This document shows, piece by piece, positions 35,306-45,115 of a DNA stretch of 64,000 nt. The stretch comes from JAUILH01 sp965230535 (lineage in GTDB: Bacteria > Bacteroidota > Bacteroidia > Flavobacteriales_D > JAUILH01). A model generated the notes under the pieces. It made no database searches. It worked only from the letters and a program-made list of their open reading frames with translations, and was not told the origin of the DNA. The position numbers were made by a program, and so were the translations under genes. Every line of letters begins with the position of its first letter. Position 1 is the stretch's first letter. The stretch lies in contig OZ246009.1 in NCBI GenBank assembly GCA_965230535.1, forward strand, positions 1 through 64,000, written 5' to 3'.

Positions 35306-36409
35306 TTATTCTTCTTCGCTTTCTTCAGCCGCTTCCCCTCCGCTATTTTTTCTCGAGTTGATTTCTGTATTGATAACCTCTAAAGAAGCTTCAATTGTGG
35401 ACACATCTCCTTCAAGTTTTTTAACCTTATCAGGACTCATCATTTTACGCTTGGTTTTCAAGCTCAATTTCTTTTTGCTCAAAGCACTTTTTAACCTCAC
35501 CTTGGCCTGCTTAAGTTTAATTGTGCTCAAAGAAGTCATGTCGGCCTCTGTATAAACGTAGCTGTCCGATTCCTCTTTAGCGGCAGTTTCTTTATTGGAG
35601 ACTTTGCCCTTTTTTCTGGCAGATTTGGCAGCATCTAACTCAGTTTTAATGTCTTCTTCTTTGGCTTTATGAGCTTTTTTCTCGCTTTTACTTAAACCAC
35701 CATTGTCAATGGTTTTGTTCACTTTAAGCAATTTGTGTTCCGCTAATTTCTTCTCAACTTCATAAACATTGTTGTCCAGCTCAGCTTCATTTTTCTTGCT
35801 TTGAGGTGTGTCTTCTTTGGCAATTTTACGCTTGTTCTTGGCAATCTTTCTGTCCAGATTACTGATCTTGTTTTCTAAGATCATTTTTTGATTTTCTAAA
35901 CGTTCCTCTTTCGTCATAAGTGTTAATTCCTCACTGCTCGAAGAGCTCCCTCCATCATCTGATGAACTGTCAGAACTGCCTCCGGAACTGTTGCTTGAAC
36001 TTCCGCCTCCGGCACAAACCAGTCCGTATGAAGCGGCAAGCGTTCCTTCACTCATAAAACCTCCGGAAGCTTCTACCATTTCCGAGATTGGATCTTCCAT
36101 TTTCAGATGGGCATAATTGCTGCCATCCAAAGTCACATAGCCTTTGACTTCCCAACTTTTTCTTCCGTTGTTACACGTTTTTTCTCCTTTAAGATCTATG
36201 TGTTTGCTTGGCAATGAAGACACAGAAATATCCACTTCTCCATTAGAATTTGTGGTTCCTGAGCCTAAAACTGCTCCCCCGATCATCACAGAAACTTTAT
36301 GATCTGAAATACCGGACCCTTTATAGGTTATTTTTAGTTTAACTGTTTCGGCATGTAGGCCTTGAAAGGCCATCAAACACATTAAGGAAAGTGTAAAAAG
36401 TAGACGCAT
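35306..36409 (-). CDS. Exported protein with beta domain, Ser-rich linker and charged coiled coil
   Basis: The 367-aa product has a signal peptide (residues 1-20). A beta-sandwich domain at about 20-115 resembles a carboxypeptidase-regulatory-like fold (GTTNSNGEVDISVSSLP). A Ser/Gly linker follows (about 133-160). A very charged helical region (about 165-350, Lys/Glu-rich) ends in an acidic tail (EEAAEESEEE-like). I recognise no family and see no catalytic motif. The layout suggests a periplasmic or surface-attached structural protein. Confidence 0.65.
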   Translation of the reverse strand: MRLLFTLSLMCLMAFQGLHAETVKLKITYKGSGISDHKVSVMIGGAVLGSGTTNSNGEVDISVSSLPSKHIDLKGEKTCNNGRKSWEVKGYVTLDGSNYAHLKMEDPISEMVEASGGFMSEGTLAASYGLVCAGGGSSSNSSGGSSDSSSDDGGSSSSSEELTLMTKEERLENQKMILENKISNLDRKIAKNKRKIAKEDTPQSKKNEAELDNNVYEVEKKLAEHKLLKVNKTIDNGGLSKSEKKAHKAKEEDIKTELDAAKSARKKGKVSNKETAAKEESDSYVYTEADMTSLSTIKLKQAKVRLKSALSKKKLSLKTKRKMMSPDKVKKLEGDVSTIEASLEVINTEINSRKNSGGEAAEESEEE

Positions 36410-36537
36410 TATTTAAGTTTTTGGATTTTTTACAAATGTTGCGCCAAAAATAAAACATAATTGAAGCATCTTCCCCTTTATTAATGTAAAACAGATGTTA
36501 AAAGAGGAGAAATAATCACTTACCTTTAATCAAAAAC

Positions 36538-36861
36538 ATGTTTGTAGCCATCTATTCTTTTCACGTAAAGCCCAGTGCAGAAAAACCTTTCCTCGAATCC
36601 TGGGAAGCACTTACCATCCTCATCAGAGATCATTTAGGCGCCTGGGGTTCCAGAATTCACAAGTCGGATGAAGACAACATTTATATCGCCTACGCACAAT
36701 GGCCTTCGCGAGATTTCTGGGAAAAAGACAGTAACGGTCTCATGCCTGAAGAAGCCGATTCTCATCGACAAACCATGCGGGCTTCCTGTGAGGAAATTAA
36801 AACCGTCTATAGATTGGAAATGGTATCCGACCTTTTGATTCATCAGGATAAAAGGGATTAG
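36538..36861 (+). CDS. ABM-type small dimeric alpha/beta-barrel protein
   Basis: The 107-aa single-domain protein resembles the antibiotic biosynthesis monooxygenase (ABM) fold: a first strand MFVAIYSFHVKPSAE, a helix with FLESWEALTILI, and a strand NIYIAYAQWPSRDFWEKD. Members are small dimers, some acting as monooxygenases or haem-related enzymes, many of unknown role. There is no signal peptide, so it is cytoplasmic. It lies 76 nt before the likely porZ start. The substrate cannot be inferred. Confidence 0.6.
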   Translation: MFVAIYSFHVKPSAEKPFLESWEALTILIRDHLGAWGSRIHKSDEDNIYIAYAQWPSRDFWEKDSNGLMPEEADSHRQTMRASCEEIKTVYRLEMVSDLLIHQDKRD

Positions 36862-36937
36862 TAAGGCAATTATTTACTTGTTGAACACAAGAATCTTTGC
36901 ATTTTTGCGTTTCATAGACTCACTGCTTGTTGACGGA

Positions 36938-39259
36938 ATGAAGTATTTATTGATAATTTTCACCTTGTGCCTTAGTGGGAATAAGGCCTTTTCACAACTA
37001 ACGCCAATTGGCCAATGGCTGGATCATTTCCCTTATAAAGATGCCAATTTTATTGCGGCAGATGGCGATCTTATTTACTGTGCAACCAAGTTTGCTGTAT
37101 TTACTTACGATATGCAGTCTCAGGAATTGTCCAGACTGTCTAAGACCAATCGTCTGTCAGATGTGGGTATTTCGGCCATGAATTATGATCCAAATAATCA
37201 ATCTTTAATCGTTGGCTACGATAATGGAAATGTAGACCTACTCAAAGGAGATGTGACAATTAACCTGCCTTTTATCAAGCTAAACAATACTTTGTTAGGA
37301 GAAAAGCAGATCAACAGCATTCGTTTCAAAAATAACCTGGCTTACCTGTCTTGCGGTTTCGGAATTGTGGTGGTTGATATTGATCGTGAAGAGATTAAGG
37401 AGACTTACGTTATCGGAAACAACAATACAGCATTGTCTGTACTGAGTACAATTGAAGCCAACGATACCATTTTTGCAGCTACGGGAGACGGCTTGTATAA
37501 GGCCTATGCCGATGAACCGTTTCTTTTGAATTTTAACAACTGGTACCATCAGGCCAACTTGCCCGGAGGCATTGTAAACGATACTTTATCACTGGTGTTT
37601 GAGTTTAATGGCAAATTACACGTCAAACATCAGGATGTCAACGGATCAACACTTTACTCTAAAGAAGCCAGTGGATGGCAGGCAGTTTCTGGTACTGCAG
37701 GTAAGGAGATTAATGGTGTTTTTGTAGACAACAACCAACTTTACGTTTGTCATAAAGATTCTATTGAGGTGTATGATGGCAGTTATAATGCAACCGGATT
37801 TTTCAGAGAACCTTTCGACTTTGAGCCACAAAGTTGCCTGGTGAGAAACGGACTTGTATTTTCAGCCAGCCACAACAGAGGTTTAGTTTGGCATACCGGA
37901 CCAACCAACTGGAACAGTGTATTTCCATCCGGACCGGAAAATGCCAATGCCTTCGACATGGCTTATGAAGACGGGCATATTTGGGTAGCTGCGGGAAATA
38001 TCACAGGTACCGCCTGGAACAGAAGTTTTACCCAGCCGGGCGTGTCGTCCTACATTGAAAATGAATGGACACCGTATGGTTATTCAACGGTTCCCGGGTT
38101 TTCGGACGATACTTTATTTGACATTATTTCGATTGCGGCAGATCCAAAAGATCCTACACATGTATTCGCCGGCTCTCATTCGCAAACGGGACTTCTGGAG
38201 TTTAGAAATGGCGCTTATATTGAATCATATGATCAGGACAACAGTAGTTTGCAAACCAGACCGGAACCGTCTTTGAACACGACTCTGGGAATTCCTGGTT
38301 TGGCTTTCGATGACGAATCTAATCTGTGGGTAGTGAACATGTTTGTGGACGATCAGCTCTCTGTTAGGTCGGAAGCCGGTTCGTGGCGCTCATTTGATTT
38401 GAATATCAGTCAGTCGGCTCTTACCACAAGGATTGTTGTAGACAATTCTGACAACAAGTGGATTCTTGCTCCCGGAACAGGCGTAGTGGTTTACAGCCAT
38501 AATGAAACCATTTCGGATGACACAGACGACATATCAAGGTTATTGACCACAACAGCAAGTAACGGAAACCTGCCTAGTAACAATGTGTCTAGTATTGCAG
38601 TGGATCTGGATGGAGAAGTATGGGTTGGAACGGATGCCGGACCAGCGGTTTTTTACTCACCTGATGATGCGGTAAACGGAAATAGCATCAATGCACAACA
38701 AATCCTCATTGAGCAGGACGGAAACCTTCAGATTCTACTTGAAACGGAGAATATAACCGCCATTGCGATAGACGGCGGTAACAGAAAGTGGCTCGGAACA
38801 TCCAGTAGTGGCGTGTTTTTAATGTCTGAAGACGGCACCAAAGAGATTTTGCATTTTACTGCGGAGAACAGTCCACTCTTGTCTAATGAGATTTTGAGCA
38901 TTGAGGTCAACCACGAGACCGGAGAAGTCTTTTTCGGTACCGAGCAGGGCTTGATTTCTTATCGGGGAGAGGCAACGGAAGGGGATCCGCTTTTCACCAA
39001 CGTATTGGTGTATCCCAATCCGGTTAGAGAAACTTACTTTGGGCCAATTGCCATCAAAGGATTAGCCATCAATACAGATGTGAAGATCACGGACATTGCA
39101 GGTAGAGTGGTTTATTATACAAAATCAGTTGGTGGGCAGGCTACCTGGGACGGCAATAATTTCGAAGGCCAGAGAGCCAAAACCGGTGTATACCTTGTGT
39201 TTGCTACAGACGATCAGGGTGAATACGGCAAAGTGGCTAAGATTCTATTCATAAATTAG
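36938..39259 (+). CDS. porZ: PorZ, T9SS attachment-complex propeller protein
   Basis: The 773-aa product starts at the ATG at 36938, where a signal peptide begins (MKYLLIIFTLCLSGNKAFSQ). The N-terminal PorZ signature follows (IGQWLDHFPYKDANFIAADG, KFAVFTYDMQSQELSRLSK). Two seven-bladed propellers and a C-terminal sorting-type domain end it (VLVYPNPVRETYFGPIAIKG, TGVYLVFATDD). PorZ delivers anionic LPS to the PorU sortase in T9SS. It lies 4 nt before recO, a pairing seen across Bacteroidota. Confidence 0.88.
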   Translation: MKYLLIIFTLCLSGNKAFSQLTPIGQWLDHFPYKDANFIAADGDLIYCATKFAVFTYDMQSQELSRLSKTNRLSDVGISAMNYDPNNQSLIVGYDNGNVDLLKGDVTINLPFIKLNNTLLGEKQINSIRFKNNLAYLSCGFGIVVVDIDREEIKETYVIGNNNTALSVLSTIEANDTIFAATGDGLYKAYADEPFLLNFNNWYHQANLPGGIVNDTLSLVFEFNGKLHVKHQDVNGSTLYSKEASGWQAVSGTAGKEINGVFVDNNQLYVCHKDSIEVYDGSYNATGFFREPFDFEPQSCLVRNGLVFSASHNRGLVWHTGPTNWNSVFPSGPENANAFDMAYEDGHIWVAAGNITGTAWNRSFTQPGVSSYIENEWTPYGYSTVPGFSDDTLFDIISIAADPKDPTHVFAGSHSQTGLLEFRNGAYIESYDQDNSSLQTRPEPSLNTTLGIPGLAFDDESNLWVVNMFVDDQLSVRSEAGSWRSFDLNISQSALTTRIVVDNSDNKWILAPGTGVVVYSHNETISDDTDDISRLLTTTASNGNLPSNNVSSIAVDLDGEVWVGTDAGPAVFYSPDDAVNGNSINAQQILIEQDGNLQILLETENITAIAIDGGNRKWLGTSSSGVFLMSEDGTKEILHFTAENSPLLSNEILSIEVNHETGEVFFGTEQGLISYRGEATEGDPLFTNVLVYPNPVRETYFGPIAIKGLAINTDVKITDIAGRVVYYTKSVGGQATWDGNNFEGQRAKTGVYLVFATDDQGEYGKVAKILFIN

Positions 39260-39263
39260 GCTG

Positions 39264-39947
39264 GTGTTTAGTACAGAGGCCATAGTAATTAGAGCAACCC
39301 GCTATACATCTAACAGCTTTGTTGTAAAGGCCTTCTCAAAAGAACATGGCATCATTAATTTTATGTTGAGGTCGTCGGGCAAAAACAAACGATCAGCTTT
39401 CAAAGAACAATTATCAATTTTAGAATTAAGCTTTGCCAAACCACTTTCAGATAGTGTGGCAAGTCCAAGTCAAATCAAGCTTCATCTGCCGTATACCGGA
39501 CTTGCTTTGAGCCCGATAAAGCGCACCGTTGCACTGTTTATTTCGGAAGTGCTGGATCAATGCATCAAACAGGAAAGTGCAGATCTTGCGTGTTATGATT
39601 ACGTGAAATCAGAGCTTCTAAGTTTGGATAGTACGAACGATTTTAACGACTTTCATGTCCGCTTCATGGCTGGACTTATGAGTCACCTGGGAATTCGCCC
39701 AAACATTACAAAAGAAACGTATTTGGATCTTCAGGAAGGAAAGGGACGAGATCACCTTCCGCTTCATGAGTTGTACTTGAATGAAGTGGAAACGAAAGCC
39801 TTTGTATGCGCCATGAATCAGAAGAAATCTGAATTGCCCATTCGAAAGCAGCTCGACAATATGTTGTTTTATTATAAGATCCATGTTGGTGGATTTAAGG
39901 ACCCTAAGTCCTTAGATGTTTTAAGAGAAGTATTCTCTTTTGTATAG
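39264..39947 (+). CDS. recO: RecO DNA repair protein
   Basis: The 227-aa product has a GTG start 4 nt after the porZ stop. The N-terminal OB fold has the RecO pattern (FSTEAIVIRATRYTSNSFVV, KEHGIINFMLRSSGKNK). A helical region follows (LFISEVLDQCIKQE; FHVRFMAGLMSHLGIRPN). The four-Cys zinc motif of many RecO proteins is absent, as is usual in Bacteroidota. RecO loads RecA with RecR. The neighbouring porZ supports the call. Confidence 0.9.
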   Translation: MFSTEAIVIRATRYTSNSFVVKAFSKEHGIINFMLRSSGKNKRSAFKEQLSILELSFAKPLSDSVASPSQIKLHLPYTGLALSPIKRTVALFISEVLDQCIKQESADLACYDYVKSELLSLDSTNDFNDFHVRFMAGLMSHLGIRPNITKETYLDLQEGKGRDHLPLHELYLNEVETKAFVCAMNQKKSELPIRKQLDNMLFYYKIHVGGFKDPKSLDVLREVFSFV

Positions 39948-39966
39948 TTTTTAGTACATTGTTCAC

Positions 39967-42765
39967 ATGCTACGAAATTACTTTTTACTGATTTTGATTG
40001 GCTTAGGTCTCAACCATGGGCTGTGGGCCCAAAAGAAAGTCATTGATCATACAGTTTATGATGGGTGGAAGGAGCTCAAGTCAAGCAGGCTGAGCAATGA
40101 TGGAAAATGGCTTGGTTATATCATAGAGCCTCAGCTTGGAGACGGAACCTTGTTTCTAAGAAACAACAATGATGAATCAAGTAAATCTATCCCAAGAGGA
40201 GATAAATTTGAATTTGGACCAGAGAGCAACTACCTCATTGGTAGAATAGATCCAGGTTACGATACAATCAGAACCCTTAAATTGGCAAAAGTCAAAAGTT
40301 CTAAACAACCCAAAGACAGTATTTTCATTTGGTATCTAAAGCAAGACAGTGTGGTGAAAATACCAAAGTACAGCAGCTATTCCGTACCGGATAGTGGCCA
40401 CTTCCTGGTATATAAACAAGATAAATCAAGCTGGGAGGCTCCCAGGAAACGCAAATGTATCTTTAAGAAAAAGACAAAATCTAAAGAAAGCTCCAGAGGA
40501 AAAGATTTAACCATCGTCAACACTAAAGATCTCACAAGCAGAACCATTATGAACGTAACAAATTACGACCTTTCAAAAAATGGTCAGTGGCTGGCTTACG
40601 TAACTCAATTGAAAAAAGACACCATCAATTACTACAAAATCTACTTTGTAAACCTGCAAACAGATGAAGAGAAGTTGATTTACGAAAGTGGAGATTCAAC
40701 GACCAGCGTTAGCGGACTTCAGCTGTCTGATCACGGACAAACTCTTGGCTTCTTTTGTTCCAGCGACACTTCAAAGAACAAAATATATGAGTTGCACATG
40801 GTTACCAACGGACCTAAGTTGAGCACCAGAATTATAAAAGGCAGTGACTTGGCGGGACATGAAAATTGGTCGCCCAGCATCCACAAAACCATTCGTTATT
40901 CCGAAGACGGAAATAGAATGTACTTTGGAATTTCTCCAAATCCGTATAACGAACCAAAAGACACTTTACTGGACAATGAAAAATATAAAGTAGATATCTG
41001 GCACTGGCAAGACAAAAAACTTCAACCAAGGCAATTGCTGGACAAGTCCAAAGACGAAAAGAAAACGGTGACATGTGTGTATCACTTATCAGAGAAACGC
41101 TATGTGGAATTAGGAGACCTGTCTTTAGAATGGCTGTCTATCGATTACAAGAAATCACATGGAAAGGTTCTGGCAAATTCGACAACGAAATACGAAAGAG
41201 CTTACGATTGGAGCATGCCCTGGCTAAGTACCTACTACCTGATTGATGAAAATACGGGTGAGATGAATGAGCTTCAGGACAGCGTGGGCTATGGCCTCTC
41301 AATATCGCCAAATGGCAAATACGCGAACTATTTTGACCATAAAGACAGCACCTGGTATGTCATCCGCTTGTCTGACAATACTAAATTCAATGCCAGTGAA
41401 GGCGTTGACGATCCTTTGGCCTTTGATAACAATGGCTCGCCTTATGATGCTGGTAGCTTTGGTGAGGCTGGCTGGATAGAGAATGATATCGCCTTTTGGT
41501 TCAACTCCAAGCACCATGTTTGGGCATACAACCCCAGTAATCAGGACCCTGCTCAATGTTTAACCTGTGATGGAGATGCGGACAACGTGTACCGTTACAT
41601 TCATTGGGATTACGACATAGATCACATATCGGTCAAAGAAGAGAATCACTTTTCCATTTACAACGAGAGGACAAAAGCCTCTGGCATGGCCAGAATGATG
41701 TACGATGGAAAAGGTTTGCAAACAATATACTCGCCAACAGCCAGAACCTATCCGCTTCAAAAGGCTAAAAACAGTGGCGAGATTATTTTCAGACAAATGA
41801 CCTTTAAGGATTATCCGGATCTGTATTTGACAAATGAGGCGTATGAAAATCCCAAGAAGATTTCTGAAACAAACCCTCAACAAAAGGATTATAAATGGGG
41901 AGAAGTTCAGTTGATTAACTGGACCTCATACGAAGGTTTGGAGTTGGAAGGCCTGTTGTATACTCCGGAAGACATGGATTCTTCAAAAAAGTATCCAATG
42001 ATTGTTTACTTCTATGAGAAATATGACAACATGCTGCATGCGCACTATGTACCAAAACCCACGGCATCTATTGTGTTCCCAACTGAATATGTGAGCAATG
42101 ATTACATCATATTTATCCCAAATATTGAATACACCATTGGCCATCCTGGCAAAAGCGCCTACGATTGCATCTTAAGCGGTACAGATTACCTTACCGAAAA
42201 ATATTCCTGGATTGACACCACAAAAATGGGCTTGCAGGGACAAAGCTGGGGAGGTTATCAAACGGCTTATTTGGTAACACAAACAGATAAGTATGCAGCG
42301 GCTATGGCAGGTGCTCCGGTGAGTAATATGACCAGTGCTTATGGTGGTATTAGATGGGGCAGTGGCCTTAATAGAATGTTCCAGTACGAACACACGCAGA
42401 GCAGAATAGGTGCCACTATTTGGAGTGATCTTGATTTGTATATCGAGAATTCACCAATCTTCTTCGCTGATAAAGTGAACACGCCTCTTCTAATGATGCA
42501 CAATGATGATGATGGCGCTGTGCCATGGTACCAGGGAATTGAATACGCAACGGCCCTAAGAAGATTGAACAAGCCATCATGGTTGTTGAATTACAATGGA
42601 GATAAGCACAATTTAATGAAGCGACCTAATCGTGTGGATTTGAGTATCCGAATGAGACAGTTCTTCGATCATTTCTTAAAAGGCGAACCAGCACCGGTTT
42701 GGCTAAAAGACGGTCTTCCAGCAACGGAAAAAGGGAGAATGTCGGGGTATGAGGATGCAGAATAA
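39967..42765 (+). CDS. S9 family prolyl oligopeptidase-type peptidase
   Basis: The 932-aa product has a signal peptide (ending GLWAQ, about residue 22). A beta-propeller-like N-terminal part precedes an alpha/beta-hydrolase domain from about residue 650. The nucleophile is in GQSWGGY (Ser760). The acid is in the HNDDDGAVPW segment (Asp847-849) and the base is His881 (NGDKHNL). This S9 group removes di- or tripeptides in the periplasm. The gene is monocistronic-looking, ending 2 nt before a convergent small gene. Confidence 0.9.
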   Translation: MLRNYFLLILIGLGLNHGLWAQKKVIDHTVYDGWKELKSSRLSNDGKWLGYIIEPQLGDGTLFLRNNNDESSKSIPRGDKFEFGPESNYLIGRIDPGYDTIRTLKLAKVKSSKQPKDSIFIWYLKQDSVVKIPKYSSYSVPDSGHFLVYKQDKSSWEAPRKRKCIFKKKTKSKESSRGKDLTIVNTKDLTSRTIMNVTNYDLSKNGQWLAYVTQLKKDTINYYKIYFVNLQTDEEKLIYESGDSTTSVSGLQLSDHGQTLGFFCSSDTSKNKIYELHMVTNGPKLSTRIIKGSDLAGHENWSPSIHKTIRYSEDGNRMYFGISPNPYNEPKDTLLDNEKYKVDIWHWQDKKLQPRQLLDKSKDEKKTVTCVYHLSEKRYVELGDLSLEWLSIDYKKSHGKVLANSTTKYERAYDWSMPWLSTYYLIDENTGEMNELQDSVGYGLSISPNGKYANYFDHKDSTWYVIRLSDNTKFNASEGVDDPLAFDNNGSPYDAGSFGEAGWIENDIAFWFNSKHHVWAYNPSNQDPAQCLTCDGDADNVYRYIHWDYDIDHISVKEENHFSIYNERTKASGMARMMYDGKGLQTIYSPTARTYPLQKAKNSGEIIFRQMTFKDYPDLYLTNEAYENPKKISETNPQQKDYKWGEVQLINWTSYEGLELEGLLYTPEDMDSSKKYPMIVYFYEKYDNMLHAHYVPKPTASIVFPTEYVSNDYIIFIPNIEYTIGHPGKSAYDCILSGTDYLTEKYSWIDTTKMGLQGQSWGGYQTAYLVTQTDKYAAAMAGAPVSNMTSAYGGIRWGSGLNRMFQYEHTQSRIGATIWSDLDLYIENSPIFFADKVNTPLLMMHNDDDGAVPWYQGIEYATALRRLNKPSWLLNYNGDKHNLMKRPNRVDLSIRMRQFFDHFLKGEPAPVWLKDGLPATEKGRMSGYEDAE

Positions 42766-42767
42766 AT

Positions 42768-43007
42768 CTATCCTACCAGTCTTTCGGCAAGAATCACATC
42801 ATCCAGATTCAGAGTCATCTTATTGTCGATACCCTCATGATCCTGGATTTTGAGGTAACGCTGGTGGTCAGAGACAGAAGAAAAGTAATAGACATCTTCA
42901 GTCTCCTGAGCCTGTACTTTCCAGATAACACCAAACACCTCTTTGCCAGACCGTAGAATGAATCTACAGTGTTGGTTAAGAAATGATTGTAATTTATCTG
43001 CTCCCAT
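42768..43007 (-). CDS. Small conserved-looking cytoplasmic protein
   Basis: The 79-aa product (FLNQHCRFILRSGKEVFGVI, YYFSSVSDHQRYLKIQDHEG) has an Sm-like or small SH3-like strand order. There is no signal or membrane segment. It is convergent with the S9 peptidase (2-nt gap) and divergent from the membrane protein at 43126. I do not recognise a named family. Confidence 0.55.
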   Translation of the reverse strand: MGADKLQSFLNQHCRFILRSGKEVFGVIWKVQAQETEDVYYFSSVSDHQRYLKIQDHEGIDNKMTLNLDDVILAERLVG

Positions 43008-43089
43008 TTTTAATAAGATTTAACAACACAAGTTAACGAATGATGAATGCTTTGGTTACATTATTTTTTTCACAATTGATGTTTTTTTG

Positions 43090-43119
43090 TTGATAAGCTC
43101 GTTCTAGCGCCTAACTTTG
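43090..43119 (+). promoter_or_regulatory. Bacteroidota promoter for the gmk operon
   Basis: TTG (43090-43092), a 19-nt spacer and TAACTTTG (43112-43119) fit the consensus well. The -7 box ends 6 nt before the ATG at 43126, predicting a leaderless or nearly leaderless mRNA. Confidence 0.65.
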
Positions 43120-43125
43120 CAAGGC

Positions 43126-43827
43126 ATGACGGTTAGAAGAAATATCGCCATTTTTGCCTTGTTGATGCTTGCTTTCATTTTGTGCGCATCCATAGGTTTT
43201 GAGGTGTCCTGGGGAAACAAAACCATTGATGATCTGGAGTACCTGATGAATAAGCATGCCGGAATCTCGTTTCTGGATATATTCTACATACTTGCTGTGA
43301 TAACGGCTGTTCCTTTTGTGCTTAAATCTCTGAACAGATGGTCTGCGCTGAACATTTTTAGTAGCAAGAACTATCAGTTTGTATTGAAGACTCAGGTTCC
43401 CAAAACAGGCTTTACCAGAATTCTGATGTACAGTTTGATCGAAATGGTTATCTACGCCTTATTTGGGGCAGCCTTTTTATTCCTTACAGACGATTCTGAG
43501 ATCATGGGCATCCTCTGTATCATCATGGTTGTTGAGCAGGCCTTGTTTCTTATTATCAACAGATCTAAATTTGGTGTGGCTGTCACAGAAGCGGGAATTG
43601 TGCTGCTTAGCAGACAAATGATTACCATTCCGTTTAACAATCTAAAAACGGTTGAAAAGGACTTTAATGAGTTCTTCTTTGTATACAGAAACGATCACAA
43701 CCTGAAAATACCTTTGGTCTATCTCGGATCAGAAGATCAGGAGAGACTTATTTCGACTTTGCAGAATCAGGAACAAACCGGGGAAGTCTTTTTCTCAGAC
43801 ACTTTAAAAACGCCAAACGCATCATGA
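43126..43827 (+). CDS. STM3941-like membrane protein
   Basis: The 233-aa product starts at the ATG at 43126; a TTG three codons earlier falls inside the promoter box. Four membrane segments lie at about residues 5-25, 45-63, 100-122 and 127-147. A C-terminal PH-like part follows (FGVAVTEAGIVLLSRQMITI, PFNNLKTVEKDF). This matches STM3941-type proteins of unknown role. Its TGA overlaps the gmk ATG (ATGA), so the two are translationally coupled. Confidence 0.65.
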   Translation: MTVRRNIAIFALLMLAFILCASIGFEVSWGNKTIDDLEYLMNKHAGISFLDIFYILAVITAVPFVLKSLNRWSALNIFSSKNYQFVLKTQVPKTGFTRILMYSLIEMVIYALFGAAFLFLTDDSEIMGILCIIMVVEQALFLIINRSKFGVAVTEAGIVLLSRQMITIPFNNLKTVEKDFNEFFFVYRNDHNLKIPLVYLGSEDQERLISTLQNQEQTGEVFFSDTLKTPNAS

Positions 43828-44405
43828 GTGAACGTAATCCAACTGGAAAATGCATCATATTTTCTGCACCAAGCGGGGCCGGGAAAACAACCATTGTGAG
43901 ACACTTGCTTAGCCAGGATTTTGGTTTGGAGTTTTCAATTTCTGCCTGCAGCAGGGAAAGAAGAAGCAATGAAGTAGATGGCAAAGATTACTATTTCCTG
44001 AGTGCAGAAGCTTTCAAACAAAAGATCAGAGATGAGGATTTTGTTGAGTGGGAAGAAGTATACAAAGACAACTACTACGGCACTTTGAAATCGGAAATAG
44101 ACAGAATTTGGTCACAGGGGAAACATGTAATTTTTGATGTGGATGTTGTAGGAGGCCTGAATCTGAAGCAATATTTTGGTGATAAAGCCCTGGCCATTTT
44201 TGTCATGCCACCATCAGTTGAAGCACTCGAAAGTCGCCTGAGATACAGAGACACAGAAACCGAAGAGAAAATCCAGACCAGAATGAGTAAGGCCAAAACA
44301 GAGCTGGATTTTGCCAATAAGTTTGACACCATTATCCTCAACGATCAATTAGACAGGGCGTTGAAGATTGCGGAGGAGAAAGTGACTCAATTTTTAAACA
44401 ATTAA
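43824..44405 (+). CDS. gmk: Guanylate kinase
   Basis: The 193-aa enzyme phosphorylates GMP to GDP with ATP. The P-loop SAPSGAGKTT lies at residues 14-23. The GMP-binding segments (SACSRERRSNEVDGKDYYF, FVEWEEVYKDNYYGT) and the lid (RLRYRDTETEEKIQTRM) are all present. Length is usual. It is 1 nt from nadD, an arrangement common in Bacteroidota. Confidence 0.95.
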   Translation: MSERNPTGKCIIFSAPSGAGKTTIVRHLLSQDFGLEFSISACSRERRSNEVDGKDYYFLSAEAFKQKIRDEDFVEWEEVYKDNYYGTLKSEIDRIWSQGKHVIFDVDVVGGLNLKQYFGDKALAIFVMPPSVEALESRLRYRDTETEEKIQTRMSKAKTELDFANKFDTIILNDQLDRALKIAEEKVTQFLNN

Positions 44406-44406
44406 G

Positions 44407-45018
44407 ATGAAAGTCGGCTTGTATTTTGGAACGTTTAATCCTGTGCATGTAGGACATCTCCTCATTGCCAATTATCTGGCCGACTACTCAGATTTAGATC
44501 AGGTTTGGATGGTGGTAACGCCCCAAAACCCACATAAGCAAAAGAAATCTTTACTTGAAGATTACCATCGAATGGCCATGGTGAGACGAGCCATTGAAGA
44601 CAATCCGAAACTAAAAGCGTCCGACATAGAGTTCAACCTTCCCAAACCATCATACACCAGTCATACACTCACATACATTCAGGAAAAATATCCTGATCAT
44701 GAGTTTGCCTTGATTATGGGAGGTGATAACCTGAGGAGTTTCCATAAATGGATGAACTTTGAGCACATCATTGAAAACCATCAAATTTATGTGTACCCAA
44801 GACCTTTGACCGAATTGGAGCTCGACAAGCAGGCAAAATTGGGAGAGACGGAAAACGATTTGGCTAAGCACAGAAACGTGCACATTATGGAAGACGCACC
44901 AAGCATGAAGCTGTCTTCAAGTTTTATAAGAAAAGCTGTCGCCAACGGAAAAGATGTGCGTTACATGCTCACAGAGCCGGTGCATCAGTACCTTACAGAG
45001 ATGAACTTCTATAAGTAA
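44407..45018 (+). CDS. nadD: Nicotinate-nucleotide adenylyltransferase
   Basis: The 203-aa enzyme makes deamido-NAD from nicotinate mononucleotide and ATP. The nucleotidyltransferase motif GTFNPVHVGHL is at residues 8-18. The second motif (SSSFIRKAV) and the substrate loop (MGGDNLRSFHKWMNFE) are present. Length is usual. It follows gmk with a 1-nt gap. Confidence 0.95.
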   Translation: MKVGLYFGTFNPVHVGHLLIANYLADYSDLDQVWMVVTPQNPHKQKKSLLEDYHRMAMVRRAIEDNPKLKASDIEFNLPKPSYTSHTLTYIQEKYPDHEFALIMGGDNLRSFHKWMNFEHIIENHQIYVYPRPLTELELDKQAKLGETENDLAKHRNVHIMEDAPSMKLSSSFIRKAVANGKDVRYMLTEPVHQYLTEMNFYK

Positions 45019-45115
45019 AACGTTTAGTCATCCGGCACGCATACTGCAACCTTCTTAACATAAAGTTCATCATATAGAAAGTTGAAGTTATAAAATTGTG
45101 GTAACTTGCGTTAAG